A stretch of DNA of 64,000 nt from Lichenostomus cassidix (Eukaryota > Chordata > Aves > Passeriformes > Meliphagidae), in NCBI GenBank assembly GCA_008360975.2, contig VLJF02000046.1, positions 3,162,001 to 3,226,000 on the forward strand, written 5' to 3'. Made by a program: the position numbers and the translations under genes. Below, in pieces: positions 21,118 to 33,637 of this stretch. The notes beneath the pieces are model-generated. The model searched no databases, was not told where the DNA came from, and saw nothing but the letters and a program-made list of their open reading frames with translations. How positions within the stretch are numbered: position 1 is the stretch's first letter; each line of letters begins with the position of its first letter.

Positions 21118-23820
21118 GCTTGTTGTCAGCTCACTGGAAAGAATTCCTTCTTTCTCCAGGTGGGATTGAGCTGTACAGTCCCTTCCAAGATGCCAGTGGA
21201 TTCTAAAGATGAGAAGTCCCAGTTATGGGATTTTGGTGTGATTTGGAGCTAGGGAAGGGTCACATACAATCTCAGAGGTGCCCCAAGCCTGCTCTGCTGC
21301 CATGTCTGTGATTGTGGCCTCTCACAGCTGCCCTGCCCTGGGGACATGGTGGGACACCTCCTGCCAGGGCTGAGGCAACTAACAGCACTTCATGGTCTCT
21401 CACAGCCACTCATGGCCCCTTCAAAGTCCCTCTCAGCCCCTCACAGCCCCAGGCTCAGGGCTCCTCCCAAAGCAGAAGGGATCAGGCCCTGCTTGTTCTC
21501 CTTTTATTTCAGTCACTTCACAGAGACTAGTAAAGAAAGGCTGAAATGGAGCCTTTCACAGCGTTCCCCTCTGGGTTAATGGCTGCCCGAAGCTCTGTGC
21601 TGGCTCTGGCCCAAGCACGAACATCACTGCAGCCCCAGGCCTTTGCTGTCCCCCCGTGTCCATTCCCTGTCCCCGAGTCCCGCCCGGCTCTGGCAGCAGC
21701 AGGAGCACAGCGCAGTGGGCGCCAGCCTGGCCCAGCCGGGGCTCCCAGCAGGAGCAGCAGCAGCATTGCCAGCCCTTCCCAGCTGCTCCTGCCTTGCCTT
21801 CCCCAGGGGTTTTTCCAGGGCAATTCTGGAGTACAGCAACAATCACCCACAAACAGCCCTGATTGCTCAGGCCAGGCTGTGCTGCCCTGAACCAACCTTC
21901 AGAGAAAGAAAGGATCAGGTTCCAGCACTGTTTTCAGCACTGCTTTACTCACCCTGAGGTGACAGCAGGAGGCTGTTGGTGTGTTTGCCTTATCAACTGG
22001 AGGTCAAGGCTGCTGTTTCCCCTCTTCTGGTTGCCACCTGAATTTTATCATTAAAACTGCAGTTGCCTCTTTTGATCAGTGCTACCCACGGTGCTTTCAT
22101 GACAGTGAACTCAGTCTTTATTTGCAGGCTTCATGATTAGCACATCTTGAAATGCTCACAAGGCCCTGAGCACTAAGTCAAGGAGAACAAAAGCCAAATA
22201 GGCCACGTTTGCAGTGCTCAAACACAGTGCTGTTGCTGGTGCTGTTTAAATGGAATCAGCTCACAGAGGCCCTCACAGAAATTGCCTCTGGAGTGTCAAA
22301 TAAAATGAAAAAATCCACCAGGAGAAAGAAAAACCAGAACATTTTTACTCACTTCATTGCTTCATCTGAGCAGCAGAAATGGGAGATGCCCAGAGGTATT
22401 TCCAGGTGCTGCTGATCCCAGTTGGAGCCCAGCCTGCTGCAGAGTCCCAGAGGAACCTGAGCCCAGCCCGGGGAGCTCCCGCAGTGTCAGAGAGCTCAGA
22501 GCATGTGGGGCCAGGCCCAGAGCCCTGGGCACGGCCGCCGATCGCGGGGCAGCGGCACAGACGGAATGTCCTGCGGCACAAACCTCCTGCTCCTTCCACA
22601 CAGCACCCATCGTGCTCCCCCTGCTCCTCTCCCAGCACTGCACAAATTCCAGCTGGGAGGAGGCTTCCCAAGAGAGAGCTCCAGCTCCCTGCTCTGGTTT
22701 CACCCTGAGTGTCCCTGCAGAGGAGCAGGGCACCTTCCTGTTCCAGAAGCTCAGGGGTCTCATTTCATGAGCAATCTGGGATGCCAATGGCCTTGTTAAG
22801 AAGGACAAAAGCAGAGGGAATGGATTAGAAAGTATTAGAAAAAATTACCCTTTTGACAGACAAAGTTCACCAAGGCATTCCCTGCATTTCTCCTTTTCAG
22901 GTTCTTTCAGATCTCTTTCTGCTCTGAGAGGTCCAGCTTGTTCTGGTGCTTATCATGAACTGCTTGTGCTCTTGATTTATACCAGCACAAGAGATGTAGA
23001 ATCATCTCAACTAAACACAGAAACAAACTACCTCTGTCAGCCCATTTTCATGTTCCAGATCACTTTCAAGATGTCCATGGAGATGTTGGAATGATTCTCA
23101 CACAATTCTCTATTTCTGGCTGCAGGCTCTGGAGATTCTTCCTCTGAATTCAGTCAGGGTTGCATTCCCTAACAATTTCTGGTATCAATTCATGTTTTCT
23201 TAGGTTACCAATGGCACAACTCCCCAGCCCAGAAGCAATAGAAAGGACAAATTGTAAAGTTCTCCAAACATTTGTCCTGCTTTGCTGCAAAAGTCATGCT
23301 GCACACACAGTGTGGAAAGCCAAGAGAAGCTGCAATTGGTGGCACATCTTGTGACAGAAGCTCAAAAGGTTCTTGACAAGAGCAAACAGGAGTGTGGAGG
23401 AGATTCTTGGAAAACTGAAACAGCTTTCAAGAAATGAAATGAAAATGGAAAGAAACAACCCAAGGTGTTTTCCTCTATTTATTTCTGTGCTCCCCTTTTC
23501 CATGTTGCACTACTTGTCCATCCCATTAATTCCAAATGGATCTCACCTCGAAGATATGTGACTTAGTGAGTTTTATACACTCTAAAACACCATAAGCTGC
23601 ATCCAGTTTGCCTTCTCCTGTTTTGCCTGGAGAGCTATGCTGGAGACATAAGTGCAGTGCTTGGGTTGGGTCTGAATTCTACAGACAGGGAATGTGCTCC
23701 GCTAGTGTTTGACCCTCAGCAGGGACAATGCACAGCAGCAACCGAGGGGATTGCTCTGCCATTGTGTCAAGCCTCTGGATCTGGGCTGCACAGTGCAAAG
23801 TTCCCGTGTTTGGACAGACT
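21118..23820. other. No gene recognised
   Basis: Single-copy-like sequence within this window. Frames at 21,527-21,957 and 22,354-22,808 are open on both strands and lack any recognised domain. Candidate exons cannot be excluded. Confidence 0.3.
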
Positions 23821-23829
23821 CAGGTGATG

Positions 23830-24990
23830 CCCTTGGGGCACGCGGGGCTCGGCCGTGGGGCGCGCGGGGGCGAGCGGGGAACGGACAAACGGCCACTCGG
23901 ACTAACGGCCACTCGGACAAACGGCCCTGGAGCTTCAGTTGCAGCGGCAGCGGCGATAGCAGCGGTAGCAGCAGCAGCGGCGGCAGCAGTGAACACAGCG
24001 ACTCTACAAACCTTTTCGGATCTTTCTCCTGCTTCTCATCTCTCCCGCTCTCCCGCTCTCCCGCATCCTATCCCCATCTCCCTTTCCCAGTCCTACCCTC
24101 CTCTCCCGGTGTCTCCCTCCTTTCTCTCTCTCCCTCTCCCCTGCCAGCCCGGGCCATGCCCCAAACCCGCCCCCGGCCCCGGGCGGGGCTGCCCCCTCCC
24201 CGCCCCTGGGCGTCCCGCCGCGCTCTCGCCTTCGCCCGCTTCTCGCCATCGTGGCAGTGGCGCTGCTGGGCGGGCATCAGTGGCTGGGGCTGGGGCGGCA
24301 TCGTCACCCTTTGGCTCCTCCTGTCCCGAGCCCGGCCCCAGCCCCGCTGCAGGGTCCAGCCCCGAGCCCGACCCCGTTACCAGCTCCTCCCGGGGCCTGC
24401 GGAGGACACACGCGGCTCGTTCGCTCCCGCCGCCTCCGCTGCGGCTTCCCCGGGCCGAGCTCCGCCGCTGGGCAGCGCGGCCGCCGGCCCCGAGCCGCCG
24501 GTGCCCGGGGCGGGTGGGAATGCCCAGCCCGGGGCGCTCGGGGGGCGGTCGGGGGCCGTGTCTGGCCCCGGGCCGAGCGCTGACGGCCGCGTGTCGCCCG
24601 CAGGGAAGGCGCAGGAGGCCCTGCAGGATCGCTACCGCCTGGGTTCGCTGCTGGGCACAGGCGGCTTCGGCAGCGTCTTCTCGGCGACGCGGCTGGCGGA
24701 CGGTGCCCCGGTGAGTGGCGGGGCTGGCGGCGGGCGGAGGAGGAGGAGGAGGAGGAGAAGGACGGGGCGCGGCGGGGCGGGCGGCGAGCTCAGCCCGCTG
24801 CTGCCCCTTGCTCGCAGGTCGCCATCAAGTGCGTGCAGAGGGATCGCATCCGGCATTGGGGCGAGCTGGTGAGTGAGCCATTGGGGCCAGCGGCAGAAGC
24901 CGGGCGAGCCGGGCGGCGAGGAGCCGGGGCCCGGCAGGGTGGGAGCCGCCGGGAGCCCCGGAGGGAGAGCGGGCGAGGGGTGAGCGGGGA
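23830..24990 (+). promoter_or_regulatory. CpG island at the PIM1-like gene 5' end
   Basis: GC- and CpG-rich, in contrast to its surroundings. It holds three 16-bp repeats (cggacaaacggccact) at 23,883-23,929, a GCAGCG-type repeat at 23,941-23,990 and a pyrimidine tract at 24,040-24,150. This is what a kinase gene promoter and first exon would look like. No TATA box is evident. Confidence 0.6.
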
Positions 24991-26545
24991 GCGCCGAGCA
25001 TCCCGGGCTGGGTGAGGGATCCCAGAGCCCTGGCACAGCCTCAGCCCCACTGACAGCAGCTCGGTCCTCCCTCAGCCCGATGGCACCCGTGCGCCCCTGG
25101 AGATCGTGCTGCTGGACAAGGTGTCCACTGGGTTCCAAGGTGTCATTCAGCTCCTGGAATGGTTCGAGCTCCCCACCAGCTTCTTGATGGTGATGGAGCA
25201 TCCAGAGCAGTGCCAGGACCTGTGTGATTTCATCCTGGCTCGGGGGTTCCTGCCGGAGGAGGAGGCTCAGGGGCTGTTCTGCCAGGTGCTGCAGGCCGTG
25301 CGGCACTGCAGCAGCTGCGGGGTGCTGCACAGAGACATCAAACCTGGCAACATCCTCCTGGACCTGTGCACCGGACAGGTCAAACTGATCGACTTCGGCT
25401 GTGGCACCTTCCTCCAGGACACAGTGTACACCAAATTTGCAGGTGAGCCCTCCCAGGGGATGCTCCTGGGCACCTCATGGCCCAGCCTGGGTGTAGCACC
25501 AGGGATTCCCCCATTTGCTGCAGGTCATGGGATTGCTTCTTCAGCCAAGTTGCTTTTGGGTGGGGGGACCAGCTCTTGGCCCTGCTGACAGCCTTCAGCA
25601 CCCACTCTGCCCTGGGCTACTGGGGCAGCCAGCCTGACAAAAACACCCATGGGGGTAGCAGAGAGGGGGATCAGACCCTGTGCCCTGGCTGGTTTGGTGT
25701 GCAGGCAAGGAAGGGCTTTTACCCACCACTGGGTGGGTTTTCCATTGGCATTTCATGGTCAGGCCTTCCCAGGTCTTCTGCTGCACTCTTCCAGCACCAG
25801 TGACTTCTTTTAGAACCCCAAGTTTGTACACAAGTCACAGGTGCTGGAGAGAGGGCAGCAGATCACCCCATGTGCCACTGCTGCAGCCCCTGCATGCCCA
25901 GGGATGCTGGGGTGAGGTTCTGGGAGCAGCAGCATCCCCTGATGAACTCCATCTGTATTGCATAGGAACCCTGTCCTACAGCCCACCAGAATGGACCCAG
26001 CTCAGATGTTACCATGGCGAGGCAGCAACGATCTGGTCCCTGGGTATCCTGCTGTACCAGATGGTCTGCAGGAAGCACCCATTCAAGAAGGGCCAGGAGA
26101 TCATCTGGGGCGAGCTCTTGTTCCCACAACACCTTTCTCAAGGTAAATCCTCATCTCTGGGGCACAGGGGGAATATCAGTGTTGGGAGACAGCAGCAGGC
26201 TCATGAGCATTGTGCTCTGGCAGCTGCTGAGGAGGTGGCACATGTTCTGCTCTCATGCTCCCCTCCAAAACAGGGAATTGACTGGAAATTTTAGACACAA
26301 CTCTGAGCACATCCAGCATAGGCAGGGCATGGGAACAGGGAGGCAAAGTGAACAGCATCCTGCTCCAAGTGACTGGCAGTTTCTGGTTTCTCTCCCCAGA
26401 GTGCAAAGATCTTATCAAGGGGTGTTTATCCATGCACTCCTTGGACAGGCCATCCCTGGAAGATCTCTTCTATGAGCCTTGGCTGCAGGGCTCTGCCCTA
26501 GAAGATGGGAGAGATCCACAGGCACCGTTTGGGCCTGGTAAGTAA
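24156..26545 (+). CDS. PIM1L: PIM1-like serine/threonine kinase, apparently intact catalytic domain
   Basis: PIM-family protein kinase in the five-exon 3' layout of PIM1. Exons: 24604-24710, 24818-24868 (51 nt), 25076-25442 (367 nt), 25966-26142 (177 nt), 26400-26545, all with AG/GT borders and matching phases. Visible motifs are glycine loop [13 protein letters not shown] lysine, HRDIKPGN catalytic loop, DFG, SPPEW activation-segment end and WSLGILLY. The hinge has EHPEQ, keeping the proline typical of PIM kinases. The protein ends FGPGK, much like PIM1's SPGPSK. The first exon is uncertain: an ATG at 24,156 opens a frame into exon 2 without splicing (about 431 residues), or a short upstream exon splices to 24,604. 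PIM1-like kinases are a known songbird expansion. Whether it is expressed cannot be seen. Confidence 0.85.
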
Positions 26546-26769
26546 CAGCTGCACACATCTCTTGGCAATAAGAAGCAAAAAAAACCAAACTGTTTTGTGC
26601 TGCCTGTAGCCTGGAGCAGGGATCATCAGATGGGAACACCCAGCTCTTGTGCTGGAGCTGAGCTGCTCTGGCAAGCACTGGTGGCCACCATCCAAGCCGG
26701 TTTTGCTTGTCCTGGTTCATTGATGGCTGGGGCCCTGGGCAGAACCCTGACAGCCTGCTCTGCCCCCAG

Positions 26770-27440
26770 GGAAGGAGCAGGAGCCCCTGGAGAAGCTGGA
26801 CCAGGTGGGGCTGCTGCTGGAGACACCAGGGACACCCTCAAGGATGAGCACCTCTTCCACAACCCAGCCATCTGCAGCTGAAGAAGATTGACTTTGATTC
26901 TGGCACCTTCTGCAAAGACACACTCCACACCCAATGTGCAGGTGAGTGCACAGCCAGGGGATGCTCCCAGATCTGGGCATTGCTCAGCCTGGCTGGGCAC
27001 CAGAGGTTCCCCCTTGGCTGGGGTGGATGCAAGGAATTCTTCAGTTGGCTGCCAAGCTGCTCTTTGGCTCTGGGCAGCTGCTGAGGAGGAGGATCTGCCA
27101 TGGCTGGCTGGAGGCTGGGCACATGTCCTGCCCTCCTGCTCTGCTCCCAAAGGCAGCAGTGATGGGGAAGTTTGGGCACAGCTCTGAGCACAGCCAGCAT
27201 GGCCTGGGCACTGCGGGCAGTTGGGACAAGGGGACAGGAGCCTTCAGCTGATGGTGATTTCTGGTTTCTCTCCTTCCAGCAGGGCTCTGCAGATGCTGAG
27301 GCTGCTCTGGGCTCTGCCAGGGCTCTGCTGGGGCTCAGCCCTGGGCACAGCTGGGCCTGCTCTGCCCTCCCACTGCTCTGACAGCTTGGCATCAGACGAG
27401 CCTGTTCTGAGCACAGCGACTGAGCTTTCTGCTTGTGCAG
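26770..27440 (+). pseudogene. PIM1-like pseudogene B (internally deleted)
   Basis: It starts like PIM exon 2 (GKEQEPLEKLDQVG) after a cag at 26,767-26,769, loses the glycine loop, and jumps to the end of exon 4 (KIDFDSGTFCKDTLHT) with a preserved GTGAGT at 26,942. The following intron resembles intron 4 of the intact copy. An exon 6-like piece begins at 27,280 (QGSADAEA). It lacks the ATP-binding lysine and the HRD loop, so it cannot be a kinase. It lies directly downstream of the intact copy, which suggests tandem duplication followed by deletion. Confidence 0.75.
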
Positions 27441-29337
27441 GTGAGTGAGACTCTCCTGCAGGCCCAGAGATTGCAGTGAGGGAGACACATCCAATTGGCA
27501 AGAACCCAAACACTCCACAGTCCCAGCTGAACGCCTGTATCTCCACAGGATGTTTTGTCTGTCCCACTCTTCATTCCTGTTGGGCTGGAACTGTGCAATT
27601 GCACTTTCTTCCTCCTCTAGGAGTACCATGAGTGAGCCAAACCTTGTTCCTAGGGCAGTGCAGTCTGGAGTTGATGGATGAAGAATTGCCCTTCTCCACT
27701 TCCAAACCAGAGCAAAAAGCTGTAAGTGTGACTTTGCATCTTTAAGAAACCACTGACAGTTTCAGAGGGAATGTACAGCTCATTCACAGGGTGAGAAGGA
27801 AGGGCATCTTCTAAAGAGTTGAGGTTTGACAGAGTTTAGATTCCCAGTTCTGCTTGGAGCTGGCAGGGCACAATCAATTTCCTAATACTTTACAATTGAA
27901 AGTAACAATGCTGGAAACAAACCCCATAATATTTAAAAACAGGCTGCTGAGTAAGATAGATCCATGCCATCAGAACATTTTCAAAGTAAATAACCGAGTT
28001 CTCATATTCAAAAGATCAGTTACCTCTTAATTGAAGTTTACAGAAAATTTTTCACTACACATGTGGTGTTTGTTTTAATATTTCGATTTTTTCTGATTTC
28101 TTTTTCCCTTTGGTCTTTTTTTTTTTATTTTTCTTTTCTTAATCAGAAAACATGTCCTGAAAAAGGAATGTCCTTTTCCCCTCATTCCCATGTGGAGCAG
28201 CTCCCTTCCCACAGAGCCTGGCAGCTCCTGGCCCCTGCAGGGCTGAGGCTTTTCCCCGTTGCTGTGCACAGACTGATGGAGCAGCACTGCTGAACACAGG
28301 GACACCCAGAGGGACCAAAAGCAGCTGCCTTTGTCCACCTGAAGCTCCAAGGGCCAAACTCTGAGCAGACATGGCTGGAAGAGACTGGCAGGCTCCCTGT
28401 TTGCTGTGCTCCCCACTTGTGAGGGGCCCAGCTTTGCGTGAGGCACAGTGAGAACAAGGGGCAGCTCCCTCCCAGCCCCACAGCCAAGGAACCCCTCTGG
28501 CCCTGGGGCTTGGGGCACTGTCAGCACCTGCTGCTTCAGCCACTGCTTCTGCTGGCACTGAGAGCAACAACCAGATTGTGGCTGATCCCGAGGGAGCAGC
28601 AGCAGGGCCTGGAGCTGATCCCTGAGTCTGGGCAGGGCTGGACAAATGATCCCACAGCAGCAGCAGCAGCAGCAAATGGAGCTGACTTTGAGCACAGCCC
28701 CTGCCACTCCTCCCTCCTGTTTGCAGTGGTGTCACAGCAGCCTGAGGCACCTGGGAGCCCTCAGTGCCAGCAGGGACTCGAGATGGCAGCCCTGGGCTCC
28801 TGGAGGTTGTGCAAGGAACGGAGCTGGGCACTCCCTGTCCATATGGAGCTTGCAGATGGAAAAGGCTGCTGTGCCCAGGCAGCTCCAAGGGCAGAGAAAT
28901 GAGGCTCTCGAGCACTTGATCTGGGCCAGTTCCACAGTCCTGGGTAGCAGCCACCGAGCCCAGGGGGAACAGAGGGCACAGCAAGAGGGACAAAAGCAGT
29001 CAAGTGCAGAGACTGGAGAGAGCCAGACCTGGCAGAAGGAACAGCTGCTTCCTTGCACTCTTGAAGAAAGCTCTTGGCTGTTTTAGAGCACTGAAAGGTG
29101 TGAAGGGCAGAGAGGAGGCAACACCAAACAATGCTGCTGTTTTCACAGCCTCCCCTCTCAGTGTCCCAGAAGGAACTGGATGAACTCTGCTCTTCTCTCT
29201 GAGTTATCTTGTTCAGCATGAGCAGCTTAGCACCAGGAGCTAAAGGAGCTGAAGCCTTAGGCCTCAAGAGCTGACCAAGAGGGGACTTTTTGAGCAAAGT
29301 GATGTTACTAATGTGGACCTAGCTGAATGCAGCAGAT
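27441..29337. other. No gene recognised; simple repeats
   Basis: Contains a T-rich tract at 28,085-28,140 and a CAG run at 28,653-28,674. Frames at 28,075-28,993 are open on both strands without a recognised domain. Confidence 0.3.
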
Positions 29338-29455
29338 AGAATCCTGGAATTGCAGAATCCTTTCTGTTGGAAAAGATCTCTGAGCTCATCAACTCCAGCT
29401 GTTCACCCAGCACTGTCAAGCCCAGCACTAAACCACATCCCTGCAGTGCCAAGGC
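29338..29455 (-). mobile_element. CR1 LINE 3' end, fragment
   Basis: Reverse complement of a CR1 tail: gttggaaaagatctctgagc and the following caagcccagcactaaaccac are typical. Confidence 0.75.
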
Positions 29456-31021
29456 CTGACCAAGAGGCCTGACTGAGGCCTGAGCAACAGGCCCTGAGCC
29501 AAAGGTGGCCTTGAGATGAACCTTCCAACCAAAGGTTATCTTTGTATCTGCTCATTACTGACATATGCACAATCATTAGCATTGTGATAGATTTCGCTCA
29601 TTAGTGAAACATGTATTTACCTTTCCCTATTTGTAAGCTGGACAAAGCCATGAAATCTGACATCTGGCCTGGTTTGGAGAGTATGGTCAAAGTCAACTCC
29701 CTTGGTTCCTCCTTGAGCCCTGGCCAGGCTTTGAGAGAACCCAAGAGGAGGATGAAACCAGATGTTCCTGCACTGGCAGTGCTGTCAGTGTGTTTATTCA
29801 GCACTGTCACAGCTGGGCCCTCTCCCAGCCAGGCTGGAAGCCTCACCTGTGGGTGGATGCACCTGCAGGAATTGCCAGTTGTTGGGAGTGGCTCTGCAGT
29901 CCTTGGCTGTGACAGCTTCCCCAGCTGATGAGGGGATCTGGGTGATGGTAAAGTCTGAGGGTAACTGGTGATGGATCTTTCTTCATCACTGCAGGCAATC
30001 TTTGATGATTGGGTGCATTGCTGAGCTTATACTGTTGTGATTCTTTGCAAATGATTTTGTACATTGCTGAACTTATCCTTTTGTCATTCTCTGAAGTTTT
30101 GCATTTATATAAATTACACTGTTCCTCCAGTTGGTGTCTGTGTCTTTGGTGCTGACCTTGCCCACCATCAAAACAGGGCTCCTCCTGCCTCAGTGTTACC
30201 TGGGAAGACAAAAACCATCACTCCAAATGCTCCCCCTTCCTCCTTGTTCTCCCACTTTATACACTGAGTGTGACGTCCTATGGTCTGGGATATCCCTGGG
30301 GTCAGTTGGGTCACCTGTCCTGCCTGTGTCTCCTCCCAACCCCCATGGACCCCCAGCCCCTCCCCAGCATGGCTGGACGAGGGGCAGGAAAGGCCTTGGC
30401 TCTGTGCAAGCTCAGCAAGAACAAAACCATCTCTGTGTGATCAACCCTGTGCTCAGCACAGCCCCAAACAGCCCCAGAGAGAGCCCTGGGAAGGAAATTC
30501 CCTCTGCCTCACCCAAACCAGCACCCCATGGCCATCCAGCATCACCATGGCTCCAGGGGTTCCTTTCCATGCCCCAACCCTGGCCAGGGGACCTTGGGAT
30601 GGTTGCCATGGCAGCCAGCTGTGGCTCAGGGCTCAGTGCAGTGTCCATGGCAACACAGCCCAGCCTGGCCCTGAGTGCAGGTGACAGTGACAATCCCCAT
30701 CACAGCAGGTCCCATGAACCCAACCTCAGCAAAGTGTCTCCTGCAGGTTGTCCTGGCATTGGAGAGTAGAACAGGGCTTTGTGCTGGTTGCCATGGCAAC
30801 CTCTGTACCAATGATGCCCTATGGTCTGCCTTCAGCCAACTCTTGATTTGTGTTTATTGTAGAACTTCCTGTGTGTCCAAAACATTCCTTGCAGAGTTCT
30901 GCCTGGCTTGGGGAAGGAGAACCTCCTTGGTGGCAGCTTGGGCTTGGCACACACTTGAGGAGGGTGTCTGTTTTCAGTGGGAAACTTAGAAATTTAGAAG
31001 TTTTAGATTGCTTAAAAAAAA
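29456..31021. other. No gene recognised
   Basis: Ordinary sequence up to the second gap. Short frames only, no recognised motif. Confidence 0.3.
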
Positions 31022-31521
31022 NNNNNNNNNNNNNNNNNNNNNNNNNNNNNNNNNNNNNNNNNNNNNNNNNNNNNNNNNNNNNNNNNNNNNNNNNNNNNNN
31101 NNNNNNNNNNNNNNNNNNNNNNNNNNNNNNNNNNNNNNNNNNNNNNNNNNNNNNNNNNNNNNNNNNNNNNNNNNNNNNNNNNNNNNNNNNNNNNNNNNNN
31201 NNNNNNNNNNNNNNNNNNNNNNNNNNNNNNNNNNNNNNNNNNNNNNNNNNNNNNNNNNNNNNNNNNNNNNNNNNNNNNNNNNNNNNNNNNNNNNNNNNNN
31301 NNNNNNNNNNNNNNNNNNNNNNNNNNNNNNNNNNNNNNNNNNNNNNNNNNNNNNNNNNNNNNNNNNNNNNNNNNNNNNNNNNNNNNNNNNNNNNNNNNNN
31401 NNNNNNNNNNNNNNNNNNNNNNNNNNNNNNNNNNNNNNNNNNNNNNNNNNNNNNNNNNNNNNNNNNNNNNNNNNNNNNNNNNNNNNNNNNNNNNNNNNNN
31501 NNNNNNNNNNNNNNNNNNNNN
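31022..31521. other. Assembly gap (500 N)
   Basis: Exactly 500 N, a placeholder length. It follows a short poly-A run. Confidence 1.
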
Positions 31522-32480
31522 ATAAATTTGGAACTACCAGAGAATTCATGTGCTTTAGACACGTGTATCACTGGTGGCTAAAAGCATCACTCCTTTTCAA
31601 GGCTGAATTACATCACACAAGTAGTAGAATCAGATTTACTTCATATTTACTCCTTCCCATGCATCATTTATGAAGAATCTGCTCCAAGTCCACTGAGTGA
31701 TAGAAGACAGATCAAGTGTAGCTCTAGATAATCTATTCTCATTGAAATTTCCCAAGTCTTTACAATGGTTTGAAGTTCCTGTTTCCACTGTTTGAGCCAC
31801 CAGAGTGAAAAGGAGCAGCGCAGCTGAACAGGAAAAGATACTTTTGCCCTCAGACCAGAGAAAGTAGGAAGGCGCATGAGTCTTGCACACATTCTTTTGT
31901 CCATTACAAGGAAATGGTATCCATCTGTGGTAGAGGTTTGTTGAATTCTGGGAAACAGTGTAGGTCAAACACTTCTAGCAATGCCACAGACTAAATTGCT
32001 GAATTTTGAGAAGGTTTGGGGTTAGCCCTGTTTCTGACACACCTTTAACCTGTCATTATTGCTGTCTCTGGCCTGTGTTTCACAGTTGTTGCCAAACTTC
32101 ACCATTGTTGGGACAGTTCCTCTTTGCTTGGCTGTCCCACACCAGCAGCCCCTGACTGACGCAGGAGAGAGCCCAACCTGCAGGTGGGACCACACCTGAC
32201 CTCCCCAAAGCCTCTGCTCTGGGCTGGAGCCCTGCAGGGCAGCTCCACCAACAGCTCCTTTTACCATTGCGTGAGTCTCCTTGGGCATGGAAAAGAAATA
32301 AATGAGAGTTCCTGCCTTCTCCTCTCTCAGTGCTGCATAAGTCATCAAATTTCCCTCATGGTGTTCCCAGGGACAGGAATGCTGGCTGTGGACTGTCTGC
32401 TGTTGGATATTGGGCAGGGGAGGAGGGAGACATTTGGTTGTCCCTGTAGACAGAAGAAATGGATGAACATTTTGTGTGGG
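31522..32480. other. No gene recognised
   Basis: No domain, repeat family or RNA gene was recognised in this stretch. Confidence 0.3.
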
Positions 32481-32483
32481 TTT

Positions 32484-32556
32484 TTTTGTTTGTTTTTTGT
32501 TTTGGGGGGGGGGGGTGGGGTTGTGTTTGGGGGTTGTGGTGGGGTGGTTTTGGGGG
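32484..32556 (+). repeat. G/T-rich low-complexity tract, G-quadruplex candidate
   Basis: Plus strand has at least five runs of four or more G (the longest about 12) separated by short T-rich spacers. It directly precedes a CR1 fragment. Confidence 0.8.
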
Positions 32557-32785
32557 TGACAGGACAAGAGGAAAGGGCCTCAAGCTGTGCCAGGGGAGGC
32601 TCAGATTGGCCAGGAAAGGGTGGTCAGGCCTTGGAAGGGGCTGCCCAGGGAGGTGTTGGAGTCTCCATCGCTGGCAGTGTCCAAGGAATGACTGGATGTG
32701 ACACTCAGTGCTCTGGGCTGGGTGACAAGGTGGGGATTGGTCACAAGTTGGACTCGATGGCCTTGGAAGGGATCTTGAGCAGCTC
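32551..32785 (+). mobile_element. CR1 LINE 3' fragment
   Basis: Plus-strand frame has GKGLKLCQGRLRLA-type CR1 ORF2 C-terminal words, followed by the usual tail around cacaagttggactcgatggc. Confidence 0.85.
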
Positions 32786-33637
32786 TGAGATGGAGCAGCC
32801 ATGGGGGTTTGGCAGGTGGCAAGGACAGCACTGACAGCAGGATCCAGCCCAGGGGCTGTGGAGCTCCAACTGCCCTCAGGGCTGCTGCCACCTTCTCCCA
32901 GCCCTGCCCTAGGGCATCAGGATCTGGGAAGGGCCTAGGCTGAGCCCTGTCAGGGCAGAAGGGTGTGTGGCCAGGCTGGCAGCACTGGTGTGCGGCAGCT
33001 GTGCCAGCAGGGCCAGGACAGGGTCTGTGTTCCCAGGGAGGGGCAGCAGGAAGAGCTCCAGGTTACCTGTGAGGGACAATGAGGGCAGAGGGGTGTCAGT
33101 GGGGGCTGGCAGGGGGAGCACAGAGCCTGGGCAGGGAGCTGCAATCCCTGCCTCAGCTGCGTCGTGCTCTGTTCCCTGCACAGATTAGGACCAGCATGGG
33201 CAGAACATAGAGAAATTCCAGGGGTATGTGGGATATTCGTGATCAGCACTTCCTGGCTGATCCTGTTGGCTGCTGCTCCCTCCTGGCCATGGAAAAGCTG
33301 AGGGGGATGTTCCTGGCAGGAGGGACTCCTGGGCTCCCTGCAGATCTGGGCTCTGGCTCTGGCTCCATTCTCCATGTTCCAGCCCTTCAGGGCATGACTG
33401 ATAACAGCAGCCCCATTGTCTCAAGCCTGGAAATTCAAACCCCAAAATTCCTCCTTGTTGCACAGAGAGCTCCAAACTCCAGATTCCAGCAGCTGCCAGA
33501 CCAGCCCCGGAATGGTGGGGAGTAGGGAGCCTCCTGCATGGGGCAGCTGCCTGAGTGCAGCCCTGCATTGCTGGTGCCCAGGGTGGGTCGGGAAGCCCAG
33601 CCCAGGGCAGTCAGAGGTGGCTGGGTCCTGCACACAG
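32786..33637. other. No gene recognised; one possible minus-strand exon
   Basis: At about 32,940-33,065 the minus strand has a CACAG acceptor followed by an open stretch beginning NLELFLLPLPGNTD. No family was recognised and the support is thin. The rest shows nothing. Confidence 0.25.

Noticed and set aside
23709..24155. Upstream part of the frame leading into the PIM1-like gene
   Set aside because: It starts at a non-ATG codon in the CpG island. The first ATG in this frame is at 24,156, and even that may not be the real start.
30819..31673. Frames spanning the second N gap
   Set aside because: Composed of N, with short unrelated ends.
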